Origin: Flavobacterium sp.
GTDB lineage: Bacteria > Bacteroidota > Bacteroidia > Flavobacteriales > Flavobacteriaceae
Direction of reading: 5' to 3'
Length of the DNA stretch: 64,000 bases
Assembly: GCF_004211145.1 (NCBI RefSeq)
Contig: NZ_SEBS01000012.1
Coordinates: 40,951 to 104,950, forward strand
Shown: one piece after another, positions 50,401-60,700 of the stretch
Numbering within the stretch: position 1 is the first letter of the stretch
Layout of the letters: each line of letters opens with the position of its first letter
The notes under the pieces: generated by a model
What the model saw: only the letters and a program-made list of their open reading frames with translations
The model's database searches: none
What the model was told of the DNA's origin: nothing
Translations under genes and position numbers: made by a program

Positions 50401-52751
50401 TCTGAACCGAAACCGTCGGCGTCGTTATCCTGGTAGCGAATCGCGTTATCGTCGCAGTCATCGGAGTTGTTTACACCTGTACAGGCTGCGGTTATGCTTG
50501 ACCCGAAGCCGTCTCCGTCATTGTCTACATAAACCACGGCAGAATCGTCGCAGTCGTCAGAGTTCGTGACGCCGTCGCATGCCACGATTATATCCGAACC
50601 GAAACCGTCTGCATCATTGTCGGCATAAAGAACGGCCGAATCGTCGCAATCCGTGTTCGTGGTTATACCGCTGCACGCTGAAGGTATCGTTGAACCGAAA
50701 CCATCGGCGTCAGCATCGACGAAATAAAGGACCGCGTCGTCGCAATCGTCGCTATTCGCAACACCGTCGCAAGCTACCGTTACATCTGAACCGAAACCGT
50801 CTAAGTCACCGTCGGCGTAAAGAATTGTCGTATCGTCGCAATCTTCGTTATTGTAAACGCCGCAAGGAACCAGGTCGTTTGACCCGAAACCGTCGCCATC
50901 AAGATCGGCGAACGTAAATTCCTCGTCATCGCAATCGCTGTTGTTTGGAACTCCGTCTTCCTCGCAGGCAACGAATTCGTTTGATCCGAATCCGTCTCCG
51001 TCGTTGTCGAAATAATAAACCGCCGAATCGTCGCAGTCGTCGCTGTTCGATACATAACCGGCAGGTGCGCCTGTACATGACACGACGCTTACCGCAGGAT
51101 TACCGAACGTATCGTCATCGGCATCGGCATAATACGTATCGCAACCTCCAACCGGAGTTTGGCAAAGTGTTCCCGTGAAACCTGCAGGACAGTTACATCC
51201 GCAATCTTCGCTTACGTATTCGCCGCCGTTTTGGCAAACCAGATCTTCATCGGTAAAGCCGTCGCAGTTATCGTCGATGCCATTGCACGCCACTTCCTGG
51301 GCGGCCGGATTGACCGTATTGTCGCCATCGTCGCAGTCAAGACCGAGGTCGACATTCGTGTAACCTGCGGGAACAGTTGCTCCGTAGCACGTAACTTCGG
51401 CGTTTCCGTCGTTATATCCGTCGCCATCGTTGTCTCCGTATAAAGTACCTGATTGGAATACGCTATTGTTGTTGTCGTTGCAGTCATTGCCTACGAAAGT
51501 CGCAGTATAGCCTGTTGGGCTCGCCGCTCCGTAACATACCGCTTGTGCGTTGCCGACACTGTAACCGTCTCCGTCAACATCGGTGTAAAATAAACCTGTA
51601 CGATAAAGTAAAGCATTGTTGTCGTTACAATCCGTTCCGTTGGTTATGAAAGAAAAACCTGTCGGTTCGGCGGCACCGTGGCAAATCGCCAATAGTCCCG
51701 AATCATAATTATCAGCGTCGTTGTCGACATAAATCGGTGAATTGGTATAGATCGAACCGTTGCTGTCGTTACAGTCGGTGTTGTTTGAAACATATCCGAT
51801 CGGAGCCGAACCTGTGCAACTTGTCTGCGTGATCGCCGGGTTCCCGTAAGTATCGCCGTCGTTGTCGAGATAATATGTCGTCGAGGATGGCGTAAATGAA
51901 TAGTTCGCTCCGAAAGAGTCGTCGTAACGCAAGGCCGAAAGTGAGCGCAAAGTCTCGCTGTAACCCGTGATCTGGGATAGCGTCGCAGTACTCGTGAACA
52001 CGTAATAATATACGGCACTACAGTTTGACACAGGAACGCTTGCTGACCATGAAGTTCCCGAACCCGTAGCCTGGACCACAGCCGTTGAACTTGTAAAGTC
52101 ATTCGATCCGACGCGGTAGCGCACGAAAATCCCTTCGCCCGATGAAGGCGCGGCACTCGACGTGATCGCGATAGTCGCGGTTCCGGCATTTACGGTTTGA
52201 CCCGAACGCGTCACCGTTACCGGTGCGGCCGACGTATAGCCGATGAAAACGTCGGTACTTACATAACCCGCATCGCGCATGTTGAACGTGTAATAACCGG
52301 CGGTTCCCATGTTGAGTCCCATATCCTGGCCGCCATCTTGCTTGATGACGTTGTTGATGCTGTTCAATCCCGCCTGTCCGACACCGTTGAAGTTCCATTT
52401 GTTCTGGAAACGGTTTGAGGACGGGCCTGAAATAAGCAACCATCCTGCTCCGCCACCGCCCGGCATGTTGTCAGGAGCGACGTTTCCGCCAGTTGGCTGG
52501 ACATTGATGGTGGTCGACCATTGGCCGCGACCATCAGAAGGATTGGAAGTCGTGGTAGAAATTTTCCGATACCCTAAAGTGCGGTAATCGGAATTGTAAG
52601 GCGTGGTCGCATAACCGTTCGGCCGCCCGGCCCATTGCACCGGTTCACCACTGAACACATTCTGTGACCAGCCGGCAACACTGCAAAGCAAAAATAACAA
52701 TAGAGTCCCAAATTTTCGGACAGCTACTGACGCTAGTAAAGTTTTCTTCAT
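47424..52751 (-). CDS. Giant MopE-type calcium/metal-binding repeat protein with EGF-like segment and T9SS type A sorting domain
   Basis: A 1775-residue protein from the ATG at 52751 (MKKTLLASVAVRKFGTLLLF; signal ends AGWSQ). After a lamin-tail or CBM-like N-domain (to about 285) comes a region of 27 Asp-rich repeats (about 289-1392). Ten are long (40-50 aa; DNDGDTYGNP to TDCNDSNG, some with PxGY), and 17 consecutive short units of 30-32 aa have the pattern YxDxDxDGFGSxxxxACxGV, then NSDDCDD. An EGF-like segment (CQNGGEYVSEDCGCNCPAGF, then TGTLC; about 503-533) interrupts the early repeats. Three Cys-paired modules (about 1400-1680) and the type A sorting domain (AYPNPYAEGF to KTLRVIKR) follow. 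Repeats of this kind (MopE, thrombospondin type 3) bind Ca2+ or Cu+ and rigidify stalks. Unlike its paralogues, the last Cys-paired module keeps both cysteines. Confidence 0.92.
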   Translation of the reverse strand: MKKTLLASVAVRKFGTLLLFLLCSVAGWSQNVFSGEPVQWAGRPNGYATTPYNSDYRTLGYRKISTTTSNPSDGRGQWSTTINVQPTGGNVAPDNMPGGGGAGWLLISGPSSNRFQNKWNFNGVGQAGLNSINNVIKQDGGQDMGLNMGTAGYYTFNMRDAGYVSTDVFIGYTSAAPVTVTRSGQTVNAGTATIAITSSAAPSSGEGIFVRYRVGSNDFTSSTAVVQATGSGTSWSASVPVSNCSAVYYYVFTSTATLSQITGYSETLRSLSALRYDDSFGANYSFTPSSTTYYLDNDGDTYGNPAITQTSCTGSAPIGYVSNNTDCNDSNGSIYTNSPIYVDNDADNYDSGLLAICHGAAEPTGFSFITNGTDCNDNNALLYRTGLFYTDVDGDGYSVGNAQAVCYGAASPTGYTATFVGNDCNDNNNSVFQSGTLYGDNDGDGYNDGNAEVTCYGATVPAGYTNVDLGLDCDDGDNTVNPAAQEVACNGIDDNCDGFTDEDLVCQNGGEYVSEDCGCNCPAGFTGTLCQTPVGGCDTYYADADDDTFGNPAVSVVSCTGAPAGYVSNSDDCDDSAVYYFDNDGDGFGSNEFVACEEDGVPNNSDCDDEEFTFADLDGDGFGSNDLVPCGVYNNEDCDDTTILYADGDLDGFGSDVTVACDGVANSDDCDDAVLYFVDADADGFGSTIPSACSGITTNTDCDDSAVLYADNDADGFGSDIIVACDGVTNSDDCDDSAVVYVDNDGDGFGSSITAACTGVNNSDDCDDNAIRYQDNDADGFGSDVMIACGGVANSDDCDDTLLLFVDNDGDGFGNGVYAACEGVENASDCDDNTLLYADTDNDGFGSDVAVACDGVSNSDDCDDTAVLYQDNDNDGFGSFVPVACGGVDNSDDCDDNMVMFADDDNDGFGSNVTVACDGVTNSDDCDDDLLVYSDNDNDGFGSDTFVACLQDGVANSDDCDDNSLLYADVDGDGFGSDVFAACIGVANSDDCDDALLIYTDNDNDGFGSDTFVACIEDGVANSDDCDDNSLLYTDNDGDGFGSDTFAACNGVANSDDCNDNLLIYVDNDNDGFGSDTFVACLENGVANSDDCDDSLVLYADNDNDGLGSNVMVACNGVENSDDCDDNDDTNATLGTFYLDADNDGFGDASISVVACVQPLGYVSNNTDCDDTDDTKNQIYTFYVDNDGDLYGSNTAANVCALNAQTAPAGYSTNNIDCNDNDSMSYTFSTLFVDNDADGYDDGSLGVCHGLTTPAGFSATTDGEDCDDTNPNIFTSSVLFVDVDGDGYTNGSQTVCHGLGTPAGYATTSAGADCNDTNNAVYQSANLYVDFDQDNYSGGNQETVCYGATVPAGYLVTATAVDCDDADASVHPGATEVLGNGIDDDCDGDTDEGTAVTTVISPSQCGTTLPTISTLIGAISVPNATAYRFRVRNTTTNQVQTIVRTNHYFSMTSLPVYDYQTTYSIDVELQISGAWQSVYGESCLITTPPVVSGGAAIAPAQCGITLPAISTLIATQSVAGVTGYRFRITNTTDISAPNQVQVIDRATHWFGLTMLANYNYGTTYAIEVAVKTTGGFQSFGPACAVSTPAIPTLASYCDGVIPNKNTLIATTSLNRVTTYRFEVTNLNNGTTTVIDRNLHYFSFAQVPNYEPGAPYAVRIALMVTGYWSPFGEACVVTSPGAARGEFADEQVASLTFRAVAYPNPYAEGFALDMDTTSDERIGVKVYDMVGKLLDNREFAADAIETEQFGVRYPSGVYNVIVTQGATVKTLRVIKR
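49365..51020. repeat. Tandem array of 17 coding repeats, about 90-100 bp each
   Basis: The DNA unit encodes DGFGSxxxxAC plus NSDDCDD and recurs with strings such as GTCGTCGCAGTCGTCGCTGT. Adjacent units are similar enough at DNA level for slippage or unequal recombination, and units near 49480-49940 are the most alike. Unit length varies by two or three codons (DGVANS versus GVANS). Confidence 0.9.
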
Positions 52752-52963
52752 AAACATTAAGTTAGTTTCATTCAACATCTTCCGACTTTACATTCGATTT
52801 TTTATGTCGGATTTGGCGCACCTAAATTAAATAAATTAACAATTCCTTAGCATAAATAAATTGACTTTAGTTCACTACAACGTTTTCGTGTTGATAATTA
52901 GAGTTTTATAGCTAATTTTTTGCCGAATTATCGACGAAATGCACCTCAAAAAATGGCATAAAT

Positions 52964-52995
52964 AAAAAAGGCTGCAAAATTTTGCAGCCTTTTTT
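52964..52995 (-). terminator. Terminator of the rpl-rpoBC-DUF3467 operon
   Basis: AAAAAAGGCTGCAAAA (52964-52979) is followed directly by its exact reverse complement (52980-52995), giving a GC core with flanking A and T runs. It is 16 nt after the last stop codon of the operon. The 210 bp between it and 52752 show no gene. Confidence 0.9.
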
Positions 52996-53010
52996 CTATT
53001 GATAACCTGA

Positions 53011-53325
53011 TTACGCTTGTCCGGTCGGACCGAAATTGAGCGGAATATTAGGTTGTTCGAACTCTTTTATGTCGCCATGGGCCTGTTCAAATCGGCTGAT
53101 GTTCTCGGCCAACGCCTTGAGTAACCTCTTGGCATGTTGAGGCGTCAAAATGATCCTCGATTTTACTTTTGCCTTTGGCGTTCCGGGCATGATGCAGACA
53201 TAGTCCATCACGAATTCGGATGCCGAGTGATTGATGATCGCCAGGTTGGAGTAAATTCCTTCAGCGGTCGCCTCGTCGAGCTCGATGTTGATTTGTCCTT
53301 GCGGATTTTGATTCTGCTCGGCCAT
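53011..53325 (-). CDS. DUF3467 domain protein
   Basis: A 104-residue protein starting MAEQNQNPQGQINIELDEAT, with the DUF3467 pattern: AEGIYSNLAIINHSASEFVM, then DYVCIMPG, then a basic block (KAKVKSRIILTPQHAKRLLK) and a C-terminal FEQAHGDIK. The start lies two bases after the rpoC stop codon, so it is translationally coupled and the last gene of the RNA polymerase operon. This placement is common in Bacteroidota. Its function is unknown; the linkage suggests a role near transcription, which is only inference. Confidence 0.9.
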   Translation of the reverse strand: MAEQNQNPQGQINIELDEATAEGIYSNLAIINHSASEFVMDYVCIMPGTPKAKVKSRIILTPQHAKRLLKALAENISRFEQAHGDIKEFEQPNIPLNFGPTGQA

Positions 53326-53327
53326 GA

Positions 53328-56300
53328 CTAGTAATTGTATTCTTCTTTGTTAGCCATCATCTCGTTGTAGTCTTCTTTCGAACCTACGATTGTCTGGTCG
53401 TACTCACGCATACCTGTACCGGCCGGGATACGGTGGCCTACGATTACGTTTTCTTTCAGACCTTCGAGGTAATCCACTTTTCCTGCAACGGCCGCCTCGT
53501 TCAATACTTTTGTCGTTTCCTGGAAGGAAGCCGCCGAGATGAACGATTTGGTCTGCAACGACGCACGTGTGATACCTTGCAATATCGGAGTCGCCGTAGC
53601 CGTGATGATGTCACGCGCCGTAACCAAGTTCTTGTCGTTGCGTTTCAAGAGCGAGTTTTCGTCGCGCAAGTCACGTGGAGAAACGATTTGGCCCGGTTTG
53701 AGGTTTTCAGAATCTCCGGCGTCCTCGACTACTTTCATTCCATAAAGCTTATCGTTTTCGACGATAAAGTCTTTCGTGTGGATGAGTTGGTCTTCAAGGA
53801 ACAACGTATCTCCCGGATCCTGGACTTGTACTTTACGCATCATCTGGCGGATGACGACCTCAAAGTGCTTGTCGTTGATCTTAACCCCTTGCAAGCGGTA
53901 CACTTCCTGGATCTCGTTGACCAAGTACTGCTGAACTGCAGACGGTCCTTGGATTCTCAAGATATCTTCAGGCGTGATCGCACCGTCGCTCAAAGGAACA
54001 CCGGCTTTCACAAAGTCATTCTCCTGAACCAAGATCTGGTTGGATAATTTCACCAAGTATTTACGGATATCACCAAATTTGGATTCGATGACGATCTCGC
54101 GGTTACCACGTTTGATTTTTCCGAACGAGACCACACCGTCGATTTCAGAAACGACAGCCGGGTTCGACGGGTTACGCGCTTCGAGAAGCTCGGTAATACG
54201 TGGAAGACCTCCCGTGATATCGCCCGCTTTAGACGAACGACGTGGGATTTTCACAAGGATTTTACCAGCCTTGATCTTCTCGCCATCGTCAACCATAAGG
54301 TGAGCTCCGACAGGAAGGTTGTAAGAACGGATCAATTCACCGTCTTTACCGTAGATCAAAAGCGTCGGGATCAATTTCTTGTTACGACCTTCAGAGATTA
54401 CTTTTTCCTGGAATCCGGTCTGCTCATCGATCTCAACCTGGAACGATTGTCCTTGCTCAAGATCTTCGTAAGCGATTTTACCCGTAAATTCCGAGATGAT
54501 AACCCCGTTATATGGATCCCATTTACAGATTACCGCTCCTTTGGCGACAGTATCACCGTCTTTTACAAAGATGCTCGATCCGTAAGGAATGTTGTGCGTG
54601 CTCAAAAGGATGCCCGTTGAAACGTCGATCAATTTCAATTCGGTAGAACGCGAGATTACGATGTCGACAGTATTGCCTTCTCCGTCTTCGCCTTTAACCG
54701 TTTTAAGATCTTCCATTTCGATACGACCACCGAATTTAGCGACGATGCTTGATTCTTCTGAAAGTCCACCCGCAACACCACCAACGTGGAACGTACGAAG
54801 TGTCAACTGTGTTCCCGGTTCACCGATCGACTGTGCGGCGATTACTCCGACAGCTTCACCTTTCTGGGTCATACGACCTGTGGCAAGGTTACGTCCGTAG
54901 CATTTCGCGCAGATACCTTTGATCGATTCACATGTAAGTGGCGAACGAACTTCGACGGCTTCAACCGGTGAAGACTCGATGTTGCGCATGACCGCTTCAG
55001 TGATCTGCTCTCCGGCGTGGATGAGGATTTCGTTGTTCAACGGGTTGATTACGTCCTGAAGCGCGACACGCCCAAGGATTCTCTCGCCCAAAGTCTCAAC
55101 GATTTCTTCGTTTTTCTTCAACGCTGTCACTTCGACACCACGCAACGTTCCGCAATCCACTTGGTTTACGATAACGTCTTGTGAAACGTCATGGAGACGA
55201 CGTGTAAGGTAACCCGCATCGGCCGTTTTCAAAGCCGTATCCGCAAGACCTTTACGCGCACCGTGAGTCGAGATGAAGTATTCAAGGATCGACAGACCTT
55301 CCTTAAAGTTGGAAAGGATCGGGTTTTCGATGATTTCCCCACCACCGGCGGTTGATTTTTTAGGCTTGGCCATCAAACCACGCATACCGGTAAGCTGACG
55401 GATCTGTTCTTTGGATCCACGAGCTCCCGAGTCAAGCATCATGTACACCGAGTTGAAACCTTGCTGGTCTTCGCGGATGTTCTTCATCGCAAGCTCAGTA
55501 AGCAATGCGTTCGTAGAAGTCCAAACGTCGATAACCTGGTTGTAACGCTCGTTGTTCGTGATAAGACCCATGTTGTAGTTGGCTGAAATGCCTTCTACCT
55601 GCTCGTTCGCATCTGAGATGAGTTCCTGTTTGCGTTCCGGGATGATGATATCGCCCAAAGAGAACGACAATCCACCGCGGAATGCGAATTTGTAACCCAT
55701 GTCTTTCATGTTGTCAAGGAAGGCAGCCGTAGTCGGAACGTTGGTTACCGAAAGGATTCTTCCGATAATGTCACGCAACGATTTTTTGGTCAAGACTTCG
55801 TTGATATATCCTGCAGCTTCAGGCACTACTTCATTAAAGAGTACACGACCCGCAGTCGTCTGGATGATTTTCCAAACCAATTCACCTTCTTCGTTGAAAT
55901 CTTTCGCGCGGATTTTCACGCGGGCGTTCAATTCGACACGTCCTTCGTTCAAGGCGATATTACATTCTTCAGCAGAATAGAATACCAGACCTTCACCCAG
56001 GATTTTCAATTCAGGTGTAGACAAACGTTCCTTGGTCATGTAGTACAGACCAAGAACCATGTCCTGGGAAGGAACCGTAATCGGAGCTCCGTTCGCCGGG
56101 TTCAAGATGTTGTGTGACGCAAGCATCAACAACTGCGCCTCAAGGATAGCCTCAGGCCCAAGTGGCAAGTGAACCGCCATCTGGTCACCATCAAAATCCG
56201 CGTTGAACGCCGTACAAACCAACGGGTGAAGCTGGATCGCTTTTCCTTCGATGAGTTTCGGCTGGAACGCCTGGATTCCAAGACGGTGCAAAGTAGGCGC

Positions 56301-57644
56301 ACGGTTTAGGAGAACCGGGTGACCTTTGATCACGTTTTCCAGGATATCCCAAACTACAGGCTCTTTCTTGTCAATGATTTTCTTGGCACTCTTAACCGTT
56401 TTCACGATTCCGCGCTCGATGAGTTTACGGATAACGAACGGTTTGTATAATTCGGCGGCCATGTCTTTCGGCAGACCGCATTCGAATAATTTCAATTCAG
56501 GTCCGACGACGATTACCGAACGGGCCGAATAATCGACACGTTTACCAAGCAAGTTCTGACGGAAACGACCTTGTTTACCTTTCAATGAATCCGAAAGGGA
56601 TTTCAACGGACGGTTCGATTCAGTCTTGACAGCCGATGCTTTACGCGTGTTGTCGAACAAGGAATCCACCGATTCCTGCAACATACGCTTCTCGTTACGA
56701 AGGATTACTTCAGGAGCTTTGATCTCCATCAATCGCTTCAAACGGTTGTTACGGATGATCACACGACGGTAAAGGTCATTCAAATCGGACGTTGCGAAAC
56801 GACCACCGTCAAGCGGCACCAACGGACGCAATTCAGGTGGGATTACCGGAACGACTTTCATGATCATCCACTCAGGACGATTCTCGCGGTTCAGGTTCGA
56901 CTCACGGAACGATTCTACAACCTGAAGACGCTTCAACGCCTCAGTCTTACGTTGTTTCGACGTCTCGTTGTTCGCGCTGTGACGCAAGTCGTATGACAAA
57001 GCATCAAGGTCAGTGCGAGCCAACAAATCCATGATACATTCGGCACCCATTTTGGCGATGAACTTGTTCGGATCGTTGTCGTCCAGATACTGATTCTCTT
57101 GCGGAAGCGTATCGAGGATGTTCAAATATTCTTCTTCGGTAAGGAAGTCGAGACGTGAAAGCGATTCCCCGTCAGGATTCTTGGCGATACCGGCCTGGAT
57201 CACGACGTAACGCTCGTAATAGATGATCATGTCGAGTTTCTTCGAAGGAAGACCCAAGATATAACCGATCTTGTTCGGAAGCGAACGGAAGTACCAGATG
57301 TGCGCGATCGGCACCACCAAATTGATGTGACCGACTCTGTCGCGACGTACTTTTTTCTCAGTAACCTCGACACCACAACGGTCGCACACGATTCCCTTGT
57401 AACGGATGCGTTTGTATTTACCGCAAGCACATTCGAAATCCTTTACAGGTCCAAAGATACGCTCACAGAACAAACCATCACGCTCCGGCTTGTGCGTACG
57501 ATAGTTGATCGTTTCGGGTTTCAAAACCTCACCACGCGACTCTGCCAGAATAGATTCAGGCGAAGCAAGACCGATTGAGATTTTATCGAACCTTTTGATT
57601 GGGTTCTTGTCTTTATTATTGTTTCTGTTATTCATCATAGTCAT
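53328..57644 (-). CDS. rpoC: DNA-directed RNA polymerase subunit beta'
   Basis: A 1438-residue catalytic subunit of RNA polymerase. Visible features are the N-terminal zinc site ([20 protein letters not shown]), the bridge to the clamp, the absolutely conserved metal-binding motif [12 protein letters not shown] (near residue 481), which holds the active-site Mg2+, the second zinc cluster ([20 protein letters not shown]) and the conserved [19 protein letters not shown] region near the trigger loop. The length is typical for Bacteroidota. Start at 57644 (MTMMNNRN) or the nearby ATG two codons on. It is separated from rpoB by an 82-bp spacer with a strong inverted repeat, and its stop is 2 nt from the DUF3467 start. 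No frameshift or missing key residue was seen. Confidence 0.98.
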   Translation of the reverse strand: MTMMNNRNNNKDKNPIKRFDKISIGLASPESILAESRGEVLKPETINYRTHKPERDGLFCERIFGPVKDFECACGKYKRIRYKGIVCDRCGVEVTEKKVRRDRVGHINLVVPIAHIWYFRSLPNKIGYILGLPSKKLDMIIYYERYVVIQAGIAKNPDGESLSRLDFLTEEEYLNILDTLPQENQYLDDNDPNKFIAKMGAECIMDLLARTDLDALSYDLRHSANNETSKQRKTEALKRLQVVESFRESNLNRENRPEWMIMKVVPVIPPELRPLVPLDGGRFATSDLNDLYRRVIIRNNRLKRLMEIKAPEVILRNEKRMLQESVDSLFDNTRKASAVKTESNRPLKSLSDSLKGKQGRFRQNLLGKRVDYSARSVIVVGPELKLFECGLPKDMAAELYKPFVIRKLIERGIVKTVKSAKKIIDKKEPVVWDILENVIKGHPVLLNRAPTLHRLGIQAFQPKLIEGKAIQLHPLVCTAFNADFDGDQMAVHLPLGPEAILEAQLLMLASHNILNPANGAPITVPSQDMVLGLYYMTKERLSTPELKILGEGLVFYSAEECNIALNEGRVELNARVKIRAKDFNEEGELVWKIIQTTAGRVLFNEVVPEAAGYINEVLTKKSLRDIIGRILSVTNVPTTAAFLDNMKDMGYKFAFRGGLSFSLGDIIIPERKQELISDANEQVEGISANYNMGLITNNERYNQVIDVWTSTNALLTELAMKNIREDQQGFNSVYMMLDSGARGSKEQIRQLTGMRGLMAKPKKSTAGGGEIIENPILSNFKEGLSILEYFISTHGARKGLADTALKTADAGYLTRRLHDVSQDVIVNQVDCGTLRGVEVTALKKNEEIVETLGERILGRVALQDVINPLNNEILIHAGEQITEAVMRNIESSPVEAVEVRSPLTCESIKGICAKCYGRNLATGRMTQKGEAVGVIAAQSIGEPGTQLTLRTFHVGGVAGGLSEESSIVAKFGGRIEMEDLKTVKGEDGEGNTVDIVISRSTELKLIDVSTGILLSTHNIPYGSSIFVKDGDTVAKGAVICKWDPYNGVIISEFTGKIAYEDLEQGQSFQVEIDEQTGFQEKVISEGRNKKLIPTLLIYGKDGELIRSYNLPVGAHLMVDDGEKIKAGKILVKIPRRSSKAGDITGGLPRITELLEARNPSNPAVVSEIDGVVSFGKIKRGNREIVIESKFGDIRKYLVKLSNQILVQENDFVKAGVPLSDGAITPEDILRIQGPSAVQQYLVNEIQEVYRLQGVKINDKHFEVVIRQMMRKVQVQDPGDTLFLEDQLIHTKDFIVENDKLYGMKVVEDAGDSENLKPGQIVSPRDLRDENSLLKRNDKNLVTARDIITATATPILQGITRASLQTKSFISAASFQETTKVLNEAAVAGKVDYLEGLKENVIVGHRIPAGTGMREYDQTIVGSKEDYNEMMANKEEYNY

Positions 57645-57650
57645 AAGGAT

Positions 57651-57726
57651 GCAATTGACAATTGATAATTGATAATTGACAATTGACGCCGCTGTGCATT
57701 GTCAATTGTCAATTGTTCATTGTTAA
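57651..57726. repeat. AATTGACAATTG-type repeat and hairpin in the rpoB-rpoC spacer
   Basis: The spacer consists almost wholly of variants of the word CAATTGATAATTGAC. AATTGACAATTGAC (57674-57687) and its exact complement (57701-57714) form a 14-bp hairpin with a 13-nt loop in the rpoBC message. No T-run follows, so it is not a terminator; it may affect mRNA processing or rpoC translation. Confidence 0.8.
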
Positions 57727-60700
57727 TTATTCTTCCAAACGGATATCAAGCCCCAAACCTTTCAATTCGTGCATCAATACGTTGAATGATTCCGGAAGAC
57801 CCGGTTCTGGCATAGACTCACCTTTCACGATAGATTCGTAAGTCTTGGCACGTCCGATCACGTCATCTGACTTCACAGTCAAAATTTCACGCAATGTAGA
57901 TGAAGCGCCGTACGCCTCGAGTGCCCAAACTTCCATCTCCCCGAAACGCTGACCTCCAAACTGTGCCTTACCACCAAGCGGTTGCTGCGTGATAAGCGAG
58001 TATGGACCGATAGAACGCGCGTGCATCTTATCGTCGACCATGTGTCCCAGTTTCAGCATGTAGATAACTCCTACGGTTGCCGGCTGGTGGAAACGTTCTC
58101 CTGTTCCTCCGTCATACAGATACGTATGTCCAAATCTTGGGATTTGCGCTTCGTCGGTCAATTCATTGATCTGGTCAAGTGAAGCTCCGTCGAAAATAGG
58201 CGTTGCGAATTTACGTCCGAGGCGTTTTCCTGCCCATCCAAGAACTGTTTCGTAGATCTGACCGATGTTCATACGCGATGGTACACCAAGCGGGTTCAAT
58301 ACGATATCTACAGGAGTTCCGTCTTCGAGGAACGGCATGTCTTCTTCGCGGACGATTCGGGCAACGATACCTTTGTTACCGTGGCGACCCGCCATCTTAT
58401 CTCCTACTTTCAATTTACGTTTCTTGGCGATGTACACTTTGGCAAGTTTCAGGATTCCGGCAGGCAATTCATCACCGACTGTAATCGTGAACTTCTCGCG
58501 ACGCAATGCACCTTGCAAGTCGTTCAATTTGATCTTGTAATTGTGGATCAAATCGTTTACTAACTTGTTCGTCTCGTCATCGGCAACCCACTGACCTTTT
58601 GAAAGGTGAGCGAAATCTTCGACGGCGTGAAGCATTTTGAGCGTGTATTTCTTTCCTTTCGGAAGAACTTCCTCACCCAAATCGTTCATGACTCCCTGAG
58701 AAGTCTTTCCGTTTACGATGTTGAACAATTTATCGACAAGCTTGTCTTTCAACTCGACGAATTTCACTTCGAATTCCATCTCGAGCGATCCCAGATCATC
58801 TTTGTCTTTGGTACGCTTGCGCTTGTCTTTTACCGCTCTTGCGAACAATTTTTTATCGAGTACGACACCGTGCAATGATGGAGACGCTTTCAATGAAGCA
58901 TCTTTCACGTCGCCGGCTTTGTCACCGAAGATCGCACGAAGCAATTTCTCTTCAGGAGTCGGATCGGATTCACCTTTAGGCGTGATTTTCCCGATAAGGA
59001 TATCGCCAGGTTTCACTTCGGCTCCGATTCGGATCATACCGTTTTCATCGAGGTCTTTCGTAGCCTCTTCAGAAACGTTCGGGATGTCGTTCGTCAATTC
59101 CTCATTACCCAATTTTGTATCACGTACTTCCAATGAGTAATCGTCGACGTGGATCGATGTAAAGATATCGTCACGGACTACTTTCTCACTGATTACGATC
59201 GCATCCTCGAAGTTGTAGCCTTTCCATGGCATGAACGCCACTTGTAGGTTACGGCCGAGAGCAAGCTCACCGTTTTGGGTCGCATAACCTTCACACAGCA
59301 CTTGACCCAATTTCACGCGGTCGCCTTTGCGGACGATCGGCTTCAGGTTGATCGAAGTACTTTGGTTGGTCTTACGGAATTTGATCAGGTTATAAGTCTT
59401 CTCATCTGGATCGAAAGATACCGAACGCTCCTCATCAGTGCGGTCATACTTGATCGTGATGATGTTGGCATCAACGTATTCGCAGACTCCGTCGCCTTCG
59501 GCATTGATCAAAACACGTGAATCGGAAGCAACTTGTCTTTCAAGACCGGTTCCAACGATCGGAGCTTCAGGACGCAACAATGGCACGGCCTGACGCATCA
59601 TGTTCGATCCCATGAGCGCACGGTTCGCATCATCGTGTTCCAAGAATGGAATCAATGAAGCCGAGATCGATGCGATCTGGTTCGGGGCAACGTCAGTATA
59701 ATGGATAACGCTCGGTTCTACAACCGGGAAATCTCCTTCTTCACGTGCGATAACACGGTCGGCGGTGATTTTTCCGTCGTTGTCCATTTCAATATTCGCC
59801 TGGGCGATCAATTTTCCTTCTTCTTCTTCAGCAGAAAGATAGATCGGCTCAGCTTTCAAATCGACTTTACCGTCAGTAACCAAGCGGTAAGGCGTTTCGA
59901 TGAAGCCCATTCCGTTCACTTTAGCATATACGCCGAGTGACGAGATCAGACCGATGTTCGGACCTTCAGGAGTTTCGATCGGACACAAACGACCGTAGTG
60001 CGTATAGTGAACATCTCGAACCTCAAATCCTGCTCTCTCACGTGACAGACCGCCTGGCCCAAGTGCTGATAGACGACGCTTGTGCGTGATCTCGGCTAGC
60101 GGGTTTGTCTGGTCCATGAACTGAGACAACTGGTTGGTTCCGAAGAACGAGTTGATTACTGACGAAAGTGTTTTCGCGTTGATCAAATCGATCGGTGTAA
60201 ATACCTCGTTGTCACGAACGTTCATACGCTCACGGATCGTTCTCGCCATACGGGCAAGACCAACTCCGAACTGCTGTGATAATTGCTCACCAACAGTACG
60301 TACACGACGGTTTGACAAGTGGTCGATATCATCGATCTCAGCTTTTGAGTTGATGAGTTCGATAAGGTATTTTACTATGGTGATGATATCTTCTTTGGTC
60401 AAGACTTGCTTTTCCATCGGGATATCAAGGTTCAACTTTTTGTTCATCCTGTAGCGACCTACTTCACCCAAGTTGTAACGCTGGTCTGAGAAGAACAACT
60501 TCTCGATGATACCACGAGCTGTTTCCTCATCAGGCGGTTCTGCGTTACGCAATTGGCGGTAGATGTGCTCGACGGCTTCTTTCTCAGAGTTCGTCGGGTC
60601 TTTTTGCAAGGTGTTGTGGATAATGGCGTAATCGGCCTGGTTGTTATCCTCCTTGTGCAATAGGATTGATTTTACGTTGGCTTCGATGATTTCCTCAACA

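Noticed and set aside
49365..51020. Regular repeats resembling a CRISPR array
   Set aside because: Repeat and spacer lengths are not constant, units are about 90-100 bp and read through as one open frame with a conserved Asp/Cys pattern; this is a coding repeat.
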